Part shown: positions 34,984 through 47,400 of the stretch, one piece after another
Layout: every line of letters starts with the position of its first letter
Position numbering within the stretch: position 1 is the stretch's first letter
Assembly: GCA_002914845.1 (NCBI GenBank)
Contig: JXTC01000388.1
Location: 243,682 to 307,681, forward strand
Direction of reading: 5' to 3'
DNA from: Trema orientale
Lineage: Eukaryota; Streptophyta; Magnoliopsida; Rosales; Cannabaceae
Length of the DNA stretch: 64,000 nt
The notes under the pieces: model-generated
Database searches by the model: none
Seen by the model: only the letters and a program-made list of their open reading frames with translations
What the model was told of the DNA's origin: nothing
Translations under genes and position numbers: made by a program

Positions 34984-35095
34984 GAACGACATGATCAAGC
35001 CGAAAACAACAAATATCTTATGTAAACGACCTCATGAGGAAAGTAAAACAAACGACGTCAAAGAAAGTGTGCGGAATAACATCAAAACGAAAAAC
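34984..35095 (+). repeat. Irregular AACGACA array C
   Basis: Copies gaacgacatgatc, taaacgacctc and caaacgacgtc, plus related aacatcaaaacg. The line caaatatcttatgtaaacga matches arrays A and D. Confidence 0.55.
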
Positions 35096-35754
35096 CTTTT
35101 GCACTTTTGTTAGTTCACAAAACATAAAATTAACTTAAAAACATCAAGAAATAAAGAAAATAAGTTAAACACATCCAAATTGTATGTCAACTAACTTGGA
35201 ATAGTAGATTAAACTATTAATAAAAGATTGAACTACTAACAATATCCAACTCTATGGAGATTTTGGGCCAACGTCTATAGCCTATCGTTCAGACACCGCA
35301 AATACTTTAGTTTCTGATTTTTTCTGTAAGTCATCTTATTACTTCTTCGCCAGAGCTGTTTGATTTCGTCATTTACATTGTGATTTACAACATCAATTTT
35401 CACGAAAAATGTATGCACGTTAATAACGGCATCCACATTTATTTTGAGTCTCCCTCCTTCCTTATTCCATTCTACAAATATTCTTCTAATCAAGACTAAA
35501 AAGTGTGTAAAGGTTTTATATAGGTAACATTTAGTTAGTAATTAGATAATTAATTTATCCATCTATTATTAAAATTTAATGTTTCAAATATATGCACAAA
35601 TCCCATCAATTTTGCATTATATATATAACTATTACAAAATACATTTGTAGGAGTTACAGTATATGCATTTTTCGAACCTTTTTGTGATTAAGCACTAGCA
35701 AATCTTGTATAATTCCTTTTGTTTTCTGTCACAGAAAAAAAAAGAATATTGCAT
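35096..35754. other. Interval between array C and a CACTA-like element
   Basis: No convincing gene. A minus-strand frame at 35275-35493 (72 codons) has no recognisable domain. Confidence 0.45.
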
Positions 35755-36625
35755 CACTACTACAAAAGTAACTTTTTCCGTTACCAATTTCTCGTTGGTC
35801 ATACGTACAACTGACGAGATATATGTCAGTTCAAAAACGATTCAGTAAATATCACCTATTACGTTGGTTATAATCTGACATGATAGACTTTTCTTATTGG
35901 TTTAAAACTGACGTGAAATATCTACTTGGATTCAATTTTTTTTTCAATAAAATTTTCATCTATCGCTCATTTTTTTTCCTTCTACACGTGAATTTTTGAA
36001 TTTTAAATTTCAAATTTTCAGAGCTTTTCCGTAATATAACCTTCTATTCCCTAATTTTTTCTGACTTCTTACTCTTCAACTCTCTCTTCCACACTTTTAC
36101 CTCTTCTTCTCCATCTTGTCTCTCCCAATCTTTGTTTTTCTGGTGATAAAATCTAATTACAATGATGGATATATATATATATATATAAATGTTGTACTAT
36201 ATCTCTCTCACGCTCTTATAGCTTTTCTTATTATCTTTCCTCTCTTTTTCTCTCTTTTTCCTCTTCTTCCTCCTCCATATCTGATCTTCCCTCTCTATCT
36301 CTTCTTCTCCGGTGACAAAATCTAGTTACAAAATGTAAATGCAATAACTCAACTCAATGGTTATAATAGATAATAAATTTATGTACGACTGGATATTTTT
36401 AGTTTCGCAAAATGACTTGGTCGTTTGACCATGATTGTTGGTGCTAGCTTGCTTGTACTATTTTTTTTAATGTATCCTTAACTTCAGACGTTATTTTAGT
36501 CTTTCATACCAAACTGACGTGAATGTACTTGACTTACAATGTCAGATGCATATACGTCGATTTTTAACCCACGAAAAATATTTTTTTACATCACTTAGAA
36601 TGTGAAATCCTTTTTTGTTGTAGTG
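35755..36625. mobile_element. Short CACTA-like element (871 bp)
   Basis: The left end is CACTACTACAAAAGTAAC and the right end, reverse complemented, is CACTACAACAAAAAAGGA. Subterminal motifs of CGTCAGTT/AACTGACG type occur at both ends (for example ttaaaactgacgtgaa at 35904 and caaactgacgtgaatg at 36512). It is non-autonomous. The flanking trinucleotides cat and tgt do not match. Confidence 0.62.
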
Positions 36626-37313
36626 TGTCCTTTCAAAATAAAAAAATTGTGACTAAATATGACATTTAATCACCTAAAAATTTCTTTTATAATATTTAGT
36701 TATAAATTATTACTAATGTACTTCTAATCACAATATTTTACATACAATGTTGAAACTAGTTGCGACTAAAAATATATTTAACCATAATAAATTATATTTT
36801 TTTTGTGGCAATGTTTAATCAACACTTTTTAGCCACGAATAATAACATTCTTTTTAGTCACGAATTTTTTACTTTTAGTTGTGACTAAAAGTTAATATAT
36901 ATATATTTTTTTTTGGTAGTATCTGTTAAACTGAAATTAAAATCCTGTATAATATCGTCCTCATTGGGCATTTTAAATGTCATTAAACCCGATAATTTTG
37001 GCATATAGAATAATATAATCCTATCAACTTGATTGATGAGTTTTTATTTTAAATGAAAATGAAGAAAAAGGCAATTACGTTTTCGTATTAGCTTTTATCT
37101 TATATATCTGAGGTTAACGCACTTTATTCAAACTGCTCTTTTATCTTTGCCTCAACCAATATGGACGTCGTTTGTTTCAAAAGAGTTATCCAAAGTTAGA
37201 ATATCTAACATTTAATTTTTCTTCTTATTTTTTTTTTGTGGAAGAAAATCAAGTCCACTAATGTCGGGATAGAGGAAATTGAATCTTTTTCCTCTTTTTT
37301 TATCTTTTCTTTT
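36626..37313. other. Remnant with GTGACTAAA motifs, then F-box 4 upstream DNA
   Basis: 36640-36920 holds repeated direct and inverse copies of gtgactaaa/agtcacgaa, the style of CACTA subterminal repeats, but no clean ends. The rest is AT-rich upstream DNA of F-box 4. Confidence 0.4.
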
Positions 37314-37345
37314 TTTTCAATATATATATGTGATATATAGGATGT
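37314..37345 (+). promoter_or_regulatory. Putative core promoter of F-box 4
   Basis: TTTTCAATATATATATG is similar to the promoter block of F-box 1 and 3, ~115 bp before the ATG. Confidence 0.4.
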
Positions 37346-37431
37346 ATTTATAATCTTCTTCATATATATGCATAGCTACACTATGTAAGTACAGTAAGGT
37401 TTCTCTTCAGCAGAGAAGTGATAAGAAAACA

Positions 37432-38682
37432 ATGAGGGAAACGAAAATAGTCACCTACATTTCTTCTAGTTTCCTACCCGAGGATATCATCAAAAAGATA
37501 CTTCTAAGATTAGATGTCAAATCTCTTATGCGGTTCAGGTGCGTTTGTAAATCTTGGCAATCTCTAATATGTGAACCAACTTTCACAAAGATGCACTTCA
37601 ATCTTCAACCATCTTCTATTATTGTCTTTGACAACATCTTTTTAAATAATAATGCTAAGCGAGAGTCCAAATTTTTGGTTCATGGCTCTGGAAATTTTGG
37701 TGAGAATTCGACTTACAAAATTCCAGAGAATATAGGCAATGATTTTAGTAGGGTTGTTGGATGTGATGGTGGTATATTATGTTTGTCTGACTTTTTCCTC
37801 GACATTGCTTACTTATGGAATCCTGCAACTAATGAGGTTAAGAAACTCCCTCCTTCTCCGCGTGAGAGATTCTTCCCTCATTCGAGTAACCTGCGGGAGA
37901 GTCTGAATCACCAAGTTGGATTTGGTATCGACCGGTTGACTAATGATTTCAAAGTGTTAAGGTTAAGGTTTGCATTTCATAATAAGGATCCACTTAAAAA
38001 CCGCAGCGAAGTTGCAGTTTACAGTTTGAGGACCAATTCTTGGAAAACAATAGAAAACCCTCGCATATTTTCATCATCAGAACCGTACCCTTCTCTTACT
38101 TATTCACTCCGCTGGTCCACTTATAGCAAAATCTCGGTCGTTGTGAATGGTAGTATTCATTGGATGTTTATGTTTGAAAGATCATCACGAATTCATGCTA
38201 GTAGTATTGATCATGATCAAGGCCAATCGTTTGGGATAGTTGCCTTTGATCTAAACACAGAGGTGTTTAGCATGATTAATTTACCCCAGCATAAAGAGGG
38301 ATCTAGAGTCAAAAACATAGGTAAAATGTTTGAATGCCTTTCTTTCATCTTTGATGCACAAGAATTAATTGAGATATGGGTAATGAAGGAACATGACGTT
38401 AAAGATTCTTGGATCAAACATACGACGGTCGACTTGACCAAGTGTCCGATCCCCCAAATTGACTGCTTTTGCGCTCCATTTAGTCTTGGGAATAAAAGTT
38501 ATGTGCTATTTTATTCCGATAACAAGTTGGTTTGGTATGATGTTATGAGTGATGCACTCGGATATTTAGGTACATCGAAACAGTATGTTGATCAGTTTGC
38601 CCTTTATGCTGAGAGTATTGTTCAAATAGGTGGGGACAAGGATTTTGATGAGCACCACAGGATGGCGGGAAAGAACTGTTAA
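37432..38682 (+). CDS. F-box protein with FBA domain, F-box 4
   Basis: Single exon, 416 aa. The F-box is at ~14-57 (FLPEDIIKKILLRLDVKSLM, CVCKSW). The FBA region has YLWNPATNEVKKLPP and FGIDRLTNDFKVL, with Arg in place of the Pro seen in F-box 1 and 3. Small insertions set it apart (IFLNNNAKRE near residue 65; SSRIHASSIDHD near 255). Predicted SCF substrate receptor acting in nucleus or cytosol; target unknown. It ends GKNC, then TTAAAG and GT as in F-box 1 and 3. Confidence 0.92.
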   Translation: MRETKIVTYISSSFLPEDIIKKILLRLDVKSLMRFRCVCKSWQSLICEPTFTKMHFNLQPSSIIVFDNIFLNNNAKRESKFLVHGSGNFGENSTYKIPENIGNDFSRVVGCDGGILCLSDFFLDIAYLWNPATNEVKKLPPSPRERFFPHSSNLRESLNHQVGFGIDRLTNDFKVLRLRFAFHNKDPLKNRSEVAVYSLRTNSWKTIENPRIFSSSEPYPSLTYSLRWSTYSKISVVVNGSIHWMFMFERSSRIHASSIDHDQGQSFGIVAFDLNTEVFSMINLPQHKEGSRVKNIGKMFECLSFIFDAQELIEIWVMKEHDVKDSWIKHTTVDLTKCPIPQIDCFCAPFSLGNKSYVLFYSDNKLVWYDVMSDALGYLGTSKQYVDQFALYAESIVQIGGDKDFDEHHRMAGKNC

Positions 38683-39505
38683 AGGTGCAAATCTTTTGGT
38701 TCATATGCTTCTATTTATAAATGATATCTAGTTCTTGCGTTTAGTTGTTAATTACTTGCTATTTAGGTTACATGACTTCTTAATAAGTACTTCTTTTCTT
38801 CAAGTGTTTTATTTTATAATGAAGTTGTCATTCTGCTCAGGTAAGCCCAACTTTTTATAACGAGATTTGAGATTCGGATATTCTTGATACAACGAGAAGG
38901 AAGCAAGAAGCAAGAAAGGAAGATGTTTCAGATTGAAGAAAACAACAGTATGAACAAGTTATGCTACACGCATGTTCAATTTCCAATTAGTTAAACTCTT
39001 TCTACTACTTTAGCATTGTTGTTTCGTACGTACTCTAGTTTAGTAGTTTTTTATGCCATGGTCCATGGACCATCTGTCTTTGATTATCATACGATGTAAA
39101 GTGGTATCAGAAATTCTGATTTGTTCTGGTGATATGTGACAATAATATTGTCACATTTTATTACTCAATTTGTGCTAAATTTTAGTCTGCTATTTAAATG
39201 GGGAAAATAACCATATGTGCCTCACCTTAATTAGTATTGGCTTGTTTCGTGGTCATGTCTCAGCTACATATGCAGCTTGGTCTTGACAAATATATCTATA
39301 TAAAGAATTAAGTGAAAAAAGGAAGTAGCACCGTAATTGGGAGCATTAGTTCAAAAACTATATAGGAATATTATTGTTATTAAACTTGGATTATTAAATT
39401 GGATCTTTAAACACGAAATCTGAATTTTCTGGACGTTTGATTACACAAACCTAAACCTCTGATTCATTTTGGCGTCAGATTGAAGAGCAATGATTAGCTG
39501 TTTAC
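38683..39505 (+). repeat. 3' flank of F-box unit 4
   Basis: It contains attcggatattcttgataca, cagtatgaacaag, tcaatttccaattagttaaa and tagtttagtagtttt. Parts recur after F-box 1 and 3 and, without a gene, at 49.8-50.1 kb. The stretch 39230-39300 matches the relic at 15.7 kb. Confidence 0.65.
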
Positions 39506-39985
39506 CAAACGACATTAACACGAGTGAACGACAAAATATCATATAAACGACGTCAAATGAAAACATGGATTATGGAGAAAAGGCAACATCAAGATGCAAA
39601 GCGACAAATGTATTAAAAGAAAAAACAAAACACGAAAAGTTTTTTTTTTTTTTTTTGAAAAAGGGGCATCAAATATAAATACAGCATGTCAATTGTCAAC
39701 AAGACAACTGTCCAAAACGAGGTTGAAACGACATCGGCCACAAAACAAACAACAAAGTGCAAAAAAGACAAAACAACAGTGTAAAAAGACAAGACAAAAT
39801 GATCATAAGATGAAACAGAATTACGAAACGACGAAGAAAAAGAAACATCAGATATAAAACAACAATGATCTCTGATACGACAATAGTACAGTAAAAACGA
39901 CAATAAAAAATCTCATAGACGACATAAAAAAAAATTGAAATGGGGATGGTACTAAACAAGAAATTAAATGAAGAAAACGACATAA
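39506..39985 (+). repeat. Irregular AACGACA array D
   Basis: About ten copies (for example caaacgacattaac, gaacgacaaaatatc, taaacgacgtcaaatg, gaaacgacatcggcc, atacgacaatag, aaaacgacaataaaa, gaaaacgacataaatg) over 480 bp. The + strand is A/C-rich and G-poor. The long minus-strand open frames here are by-products of that bias. Confidence 0.65.
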
Positions 39986-40252
39986 ATGTGAAAAGGACTT
40001 GCTTTCTTCGTTCTCCTTCTCATAGGAGTAAGAGTATTGTAGAATCTCCAATGATACGAAGAAAACTTTTGTTTTTTTTTTAATAAAAAAAAAGGAAAAA
40101 ACATAAAATAACAAACAAATAAAAAAGTTCGGTTCCACTTTTGTGTTCAATTTTTTGTTTTTTGTTTTATTGTAATGAAAAAAAAGCGAAAAATGTATTA
40201 TTTATTTATTTGTTTATTTTTTTAGCATTTTTGTTTGGTTATACCTATAATG

Positions 40253-40889
40253 TAAGGCTGACAATTTGTGACATAACAAGACAACACGGCTCGAAATCCG
40301 CACGAAATTAACGGATTTGGGTTTAGCTTAATCGTATTCGTGTCTTGTTTGGGTTGAAAATATTGACCCGTTTAATTAACGGGTTGTGTTCGAGTTGAAC
40401 CCGCTAATACAAAAAATTACAGTAAATGGGTCGTGTCGTATCGTGTCAACCTATTTATAAACGAGTAGTGTCCTATCATAATTTCCGACCCGTTTATTTT
40501 AAAGAAAAATTTAGGTGGATGATCAATATTTTAAATTTGATTAAGTAGATATCTATTTTTTAAATTTTACAGCTGAATGTCTAGGTATATATATTTTTAC
40601 ATTTGACATATATATTATCTATCAATTTCAGTTACTGTATTGAAATGTACTGGGTATATAATTTTTATACTTAATATATAAAATCTTACACTTGGTATAT
40701 AAATATATATACTGGATATTTTGCTATAACATTTGATAAAAGGGATATTTATTTGAATTAGGTCCAAAATTTGGTCATATTTCTATAAAACTCTTTATTA
40801 AACGGGTCGTGTTCGGATTGAACATTTACCTGTTATACATTTACATCAATACGACACGAACACGACACAAACATGAATTGTCAGCCCTA
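40253..40889. mobile_element. hAT-like MITE (637 bp), TAGGGCTGACAATT termini
   Basis: The ends TAAGGCTGACAATTTGTG and (reverse complement) TAGGGCTGACAATTCATG pair. The flanks CTATAATG (40245-40252) and CTATAATA (40890-40897) form an 8-bp duplication with one mismatch, as for hAT elements. The inner ends carry repeated cgtgtc/gacacg motifs. No transposase. Confidence 0.75.
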
Positions 40890-41467
40890 CTATAATAATG
40901 CATATGACCCTTTGGAATAAGACACCAATATAGTGGTCATTTTTGACCCATTACGTGAAAAAAGGACATCAACCCAAATCGCAGCCATTTTGCATCGAGG
41001 CCCTTAATTTTTAAACACAAGCTAGTTTTTCGGTTTATATGTGACTTGGGCACAATTGAAGGAGTCTGAATATTTGACTTAGATTATCTTCTTTTGAATA
41101 GTCAATGTGAGACATTTTATATGCATAAGCTATAGAGCTTGGTGAAAGAAATTTCAGTCAATTAAGCTCGAACAGGACAGTTTCTTTAACCAGGAAAGGC
41201 AAACCTCAATGCAAAATTTAGTAACATATTTTTAATAATGTAAATATTATAGCAGTTTTCATTTGTTTTTTTTTTTTTTTTCATTTGTTACATCTTGCAT
41301 TTTGATCTCAAAAATATATATAATATATATATGTCTGACAATTGAATTTGACCTGCTCATATCTTTCTGGGGACTCTGCAATATAAGTTCTCTTTGATCT
41401 CTCCTTAATTTTTCTCTGAGTTTTCCGATAAATTCAAATCAAGCAGCTGTGACAGAGTAAGGCCAAA
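40890..41467. other. Upstream region of the first receptor kinase gene
   Basis: It shares short blocks with the region before the second kinase gene (for example cagtcaattaagctcga at 41155 and caagtcaattaaactcga at ~52343; ctctgagttttccgat at 41414 and cctgagttttccaac at 53957). No confident TATA box. Confidence 0.5.
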
Positions 41468-44400
41468 ATGATGCGAATCATTTCAAGAGACTCATCATCA
41501 GCTTTAGTCTTCACTTTCTATGTGGTCTGCTCTTTTGGTCTTGCTTCTTTAACACTAGCTCAGACACCTCTGAATCAAACTCAGCCCACTACACATCCCT
41601 CTGAAGGTCTTCTCTCTCTCTCTCTCTAGATATCTATGAACAAGTAAATATACTTATCTAGATGTATAGATATATGCATATATGTCACTTGAATTTGACA
41701 TTTTAATTTCTTTCTTGATGAATTGGTCTATAGTGAGAGCTTTGAATTCTGTTTTTGACCAATGGAACATAAAGGCTAACACTCAACAATGGAATATAAG
41801 TGGGGAGCCATGCAGTGGCGCCGCCGTACAAGACTCCGCAAGCCTCGAAGACGCAACATTCAACCCCTTCATCAAATGTGACTGCTCTTTCAACAATGGC
41901 TTCCTCTGCCACATTACCCAACTGTTAGTTGCCCTCATATTTGATTCATATTTATAAATAACAGAACAAGTTACTTAAAAACATTTCATATAGGAAAATA
42001 CAATATCAAATGTATTAAGATGTCAAAGTCTGAATACATCCACAATAAGCCAACTTTAATTTTGTGACATCTTTATTACGGTGATGATCAAAACTTGTTT
42101 ACAGGAAAGTTTATGCATTGGATGTTACTGGTCCAATTCCAGAAGAGCTATGGACTCTGACCTTCCTCTTCAATTTGTACGAGTTTCTTTTGAAATTTTC
42201 ATTTCTTCACAACTTTAAAAACCAACGTCACAATTATTTTTCAAATCACACATGGTCCCTTAATCTAGAGCATACTTGGTTTATTCCATTTGTTGTAGGA
42301 ATTTGGCCCAAAATTACTTGACAGGATCTATTTCTCCATCCATTGGCAATCTGACTCGCATGCAATATCTGTAAGCCTACCAAAAATTTGAGCCTGGAAC
42401 TAACAAGGCTATATAGATTTTATGTTACAAGTCTATTGTTTTTATTCTTTTATGGGTTGCGGATATCACCAGGAGCTTCGGTATAAATGCATTGTCAGGG
42501 AAGATACCAAGAGAAGTAGGACATCTTACTGAGTTAATATCTTTGTAAGTTATTTGCATTCTCAACTCTCGACTGCAATCTTTTATTATGTTTATAGTGT
42601 GTTCAGTAATTGCCATTGTCCAATTCAATCATATTCTGTCTGTCTCCCTTATAGTTTATTGCGCCATTATCTAAAGTTATTTGAACCTGAAATAAATCCT
42701 TGGGATATTTCTCAACTTGTATGTTACGTTGACTTTTGTAGTTCCTTTGGGGCAAACAACTTCTCTGGTCCTCTGCCATCAGAGCTCGGGAATTTATCCA
42801 AATTACAACAACTGTAAGTTTGTTAGATTATTTTTCTTGTTCCCCTTTATTCCCATTTTTTGTAAGTTCTTCTTGGTTGCCTCTGTTGCGAAAGGAAATG
42901 AACCTTTGGAAAATTGTGTCTTCTAGATATACTTTTGGCATAGATGATGGATATGATCTGCACTCTTGCATTTCTCTCAAAGACCATGTTCATATCGAGT
43001 ATTAGTGGTCTAGTTGAGATTTTCTTTTCAACTGGTGTTTGAAAATTGATTTGGTAGCATTCTGATTCATCTGTTGCTTTTTTATTTTTCAGTTATATCG
43101 ATAGCTCAGGAGTTAGTGGCGAGATTCCTTCAACATTTGCAAATCTTCGAAGCTTGAACACATTGTAAAACTTAATCACACTGTTTCTTCGCCACCAGTT
43201 CAATAGCTATCTTAAATGAGTATAATGAAAAATTCTAACAACGGCTTTTAAAGACGTACTTTCACTTGTTGCAGGTGGGCATCAGATGTTGAATTCACTG
43301 GCAGGATACCTGACTTCATAGGAAATTGGTCAAATCTTACTACCTTGTAAGACATGTCGAGCATAATTTTCGTTCAGTTTAAGTTTATTGAAAAGATTGC
43401 TACATCTATCTTTATAATTAATAATAACTAGTTACCTGTCTATTTTCTGAAGGAGACTTCAAGGAAACTCTTTTGAAGGCCCTATACCATCATCGTTTGC
43501 GAATCTGACTTCTCTGACAGAGTTGTGAGTACCTATGCCTAATATCTACTTCATATCTAAGTGCAGATTTTTCAAAGCTAACAATCTTGAGTCCGAGTTA
43601 TATGAAGGAGGTTAAGTGAAATATCTAACGCAAGTTCTTCTCTTGCATTTATCAAGGAGATGAAGTCTCTAACAGTCTTGTAAGTAACATGTTATTTACA
43701 CATAATTATCATACACTTTTTAATATATGATTCATACGTTAATTTCCATTTGTGTTTTTCTCTTTAGAATACAATCTAACAAATCTTTAATACAACCTGC
43801 AGAGTACTGAGGAATAACAATATCACTGGCTCAATTCCATCGAATATTGGAGAATACCACGAGTTGACACAGCTGTAGGTTAATATAGGGACTCAAAACT
43901 CCCATCCTGAACTATTTTGGTTATTTTGAGATTCATTGTTCATAGTATTTCTTAGCTTTTATTGTTGAGTCATGAAGTTGTACTTTTTCTTTACAGGGAT
44001 TTGAGCTTCAACAAAATAAATGGGCAGATTCCAGAATCTCTTTTTAATATGAGTTCACTCTCACTTCTGTAATACATCATGTCTTTTTTATTGCATCACA
44101 TACCTCCTAACTGGTATTCTTGATGTATTACAGCATCTTCTTCTGTTCCCTTAATCAGGTTTCTTGGAAATAATAGCTTAAGCGGTATGCTGCCTCAACA
44201 AAAAAGCACTTCACTTCTTGTCATGTAAGTAAATCTTATATAGGTGTGACTTTTTTTGCTCGCTATGCTTAAATAATGACCGTGGTAGTTGTTTATTACT
44301 CCATGGGCAACCTAATGTTATGCTTCGCAGAGATGTATCATACAACAATTTAACGGGGACCCTTCCTCCTTGGATTGGTCAAGAAAATTTACAGCTGTGA

Positions 44401-47400
44401 GCCTTCCTTTTAGTTTACTTTTCTAGCTCATTCTTCCTTTTACTGCTCTGCTCTTTGATAACTTGTAATATGCTTGTCCTTACTATTCATACAAGAACTT
44501 GATTCTTTTTCCATTGGTATACATTTGAGAACCAACCCTGTTCTTCTGTTTGTTTGTTTGTGTGTGTTTATTTATTGTTTGTATGATATGCAGCAATTTA
44601 GTAGGTGGAAACTATTTCAAAATAAAAAGTTCAGAGAGCAGGTAATCATCTTCTTTGTGTATATTAATTGTAAGTGTTGAACCTTAAAAGCATGAATAAT
44701 ATTTGCATGTCAATCTCAGTGTAATTGCTTAATGTATATATTTTTTTTCTCAAGCATATGTTTTGAGGATTCTATGGCTCATAAGCAGTAGAAGCTTTCT
44801 TGTTGTTACGTTCTTTCAAGAATTTTAGAATAATTCTCTCTCTAATTATTGATCTGAGTAGTAAAATGGTTTAGTACTGCTTCTTGTTTGACAAGTAAGT
44901 TCAATGTTTCTTTACGTTTATGAAAAGTAAAATAGCTGGATCAATATTTCTTTCCTTTTACTTTTAGGTTTCTTCCATCAGGATTGAATTGCCTTCAGCA
45001 GGACTTTCCTTGCAATCGAGGCAAGGGCATCTGTGAGTACGATTAAACTTCTGTTTATCTTATGGTCTGCATTAAAGAAAACATGACTTTGTATTTACAA
45101 AAAGATATCCTAAATAATCAGTCCCTCAAAGTCGAAATGTTCATCGGTTACTAGTTACCTGGTAGCACTATTACTAGGAATGTTAAGACAAAAGAGAAAC
45201 AATCAGAGCCCAAAAACAATATCCTTGTTTGGTTCATGTGAGTATTTAAGTCTCCAGAATCTCTAATTGAACAAGTAATGTTTTAAACGAGAAAAGAATA
45301 AGAAGGGAAAAAGAAGAATAGAGAAGACAAGTTACTTGGTTTGGATTTGGACAAGTCCAATCCTACAAACAATGCAGGTAGTATCTCCCTAGTCAAATCA
45401 ACCATGAAAAAATGCTTCACACTTTCTATCACTCAGCAAGACGCATAGAGTAACACGAATGTTTACACAACTTTCTCACAGTTTTTCTTTTCAAACAAAC
45501 ACCCCAAGAACTCCAGTACAAGGCCAGAAATTCTCCAAGAAATCCTCTCTGAGTCTTGCATATACAAAGCAATTAATCTAGCTTAGTTACAAAACAATCT
45601 CCAAGCATCTCTAAATAGATCAATCAGAATCAATCTGGAATTGACAGACTGTTTAGTTACATGGCCAGGTTAACAAACCGCAGTCTTGTTACTTGACTTT
45701 TAACAAACTATAATACCTTGCTGTCACTAGTTGACAAAATAGAGACAACTCTTAAAATTGTCTTTAACTTATAGTAGAGGGCATGCATCTCAATGAAATA
45801 TTTGTGCAGACTATCAACTTAGAGAAAATGCCTGTTTTAAACAGATTATAACTTTGGGATCAACTGCGGTGGTCCTGAAATGAGGCCTTCTAATGGTATT
45901 TTATACGAAAGGGACAATGAAACTCTTGGTCCAGCTACATATTATGTTACCAGCACTAAGAGATGGGCAGTTAGCAATGTTGGATCCTTCACTGGGAACT
46001 CAGAACCCCAGTATACTTCAGAATTAGCGATCTTCCAGACATCAAGGCTTTCTGCTTCATCACTTCGATATTATGGTCTGGGCCTTGAAAACGGTGTGTA
46101 CAACATAGACCTTCAATTTGCAGAAACAGCTTTCCTACAGTCTGCTTCCTGGAAAAGTAATGGGAGGCGCATATTTGATATTTATATCCAGGTGAGTATT
46201 ATATGAATGCATTGTTTTAAAAATCTGTTTTCTGAACATTGTCTTCTCAATTAGGTTCTTTTTGTCCTAGTAGTTGATCATTTAGCTTCTACATATCGAT
46301 CTTTCATGTTCCATAATCCTCATTCATATGTATGTCTTTATTTGTTCTGGTAAACAGATGCCACAGCAATATCTTTGCACACACTGAATATTCTCAGCAT
46401 TAATAACATATTTCAGATCTTGTGATGTTGACCGATACATAGAAAGTGTTTTCTGCTCGCTAATTCGAGAAATGCTTTCCCTTCTTGGCTCAATACCTGT
46501 GTACATGACAGGGGAAGCTTGTTTATAAGGATTTCGATGTGCGAAAGGAAGCAGGTGGAGTCTTTCCTCAATCTGTCCAAAAGCCGTTTAAGGTTCAGGT
46601 ATCAGAAAACTACATCGAAATCCATCTTTTTTGGGCTGGAAAAGGAACTTGCTGCATACCTATACAGGGTACTTATGGACCTTCTATTTCAGCCATCAGT
46701 GCTAGCCCGGGTAATATATGCTGCGAAAAGTTTTCTGAAGCAATCCTTGAAGTCTTTTTTCTTCATATACAAGTGTCACTAATTCACTATTGACCTGTCA
46801 TCATGCAGATTTCATTCCCACAGTCAGTAACAAACCTCCAACTGAGAAGAAGAGGACTGATCTAATAGTGGGGATTTCTGTTGGTGTTGGGGTTTTAAGC
46901 ATTTTGTCTGTGTTGGGGATTTTCTATAATTTTCAAAGAAGAAAGAAGTCTCAAACCAACAACGACGAAGGTAATCATTGCTTCTGGTGCATACTTATTA
47001 TGTTTCAGACTCGCAAATTTATTTTACTACACATGTCATAATCTCGTTTTCTGCAATAATATGGCCTGTAACAGAATGATCTCAGTGCACTTCAACGTGT
47101 TTACAAACTATGTGAGCTTGAAGTTTACAAACTACTTGAGCAAATATAATGAAAAGAGCGGAAAAGAAAAACATTGATTTGTTTTGCCTGAGAAAAAGAA
47201 AGGATATGGTATGCAATCTTGACATGATGTGCATTACCTTATGTTTGATTGCAGAGCTTTTAGGGATAGATGTTAGACCATTCACTTTTGGTTATGCTGA
47301 GCTAAAGAAGGCTACAAATGACTTCAGTTCTGCAAATAAGTTGGGAGAGGGAGGATTTGGACTCGTCTACAAGGTAAGTCATGTTTTCTGATCAAAATTT

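Noticed and set aside
24383-38682. S-locus (SLF/SFB) pollen F-box cluster
   Set aside because: The F-box/FBA layout is similar, but no S-RNase (T2 RNase) gene is in the window and these motifs are shared by many non-S F-box genes.
39613-40150. Overlapping minus-strand open frames of ~90-100 codons
   Set aside because: They arise from the stop-poor complement of the AACGACA array and poly-A tracts and have no domain signal.
46324-46506. Minus-strand open frame in intron 17 of kinase copy 1
   Set aside because: It lies within an intron, is AT-biased and has no homolog in copy 2.
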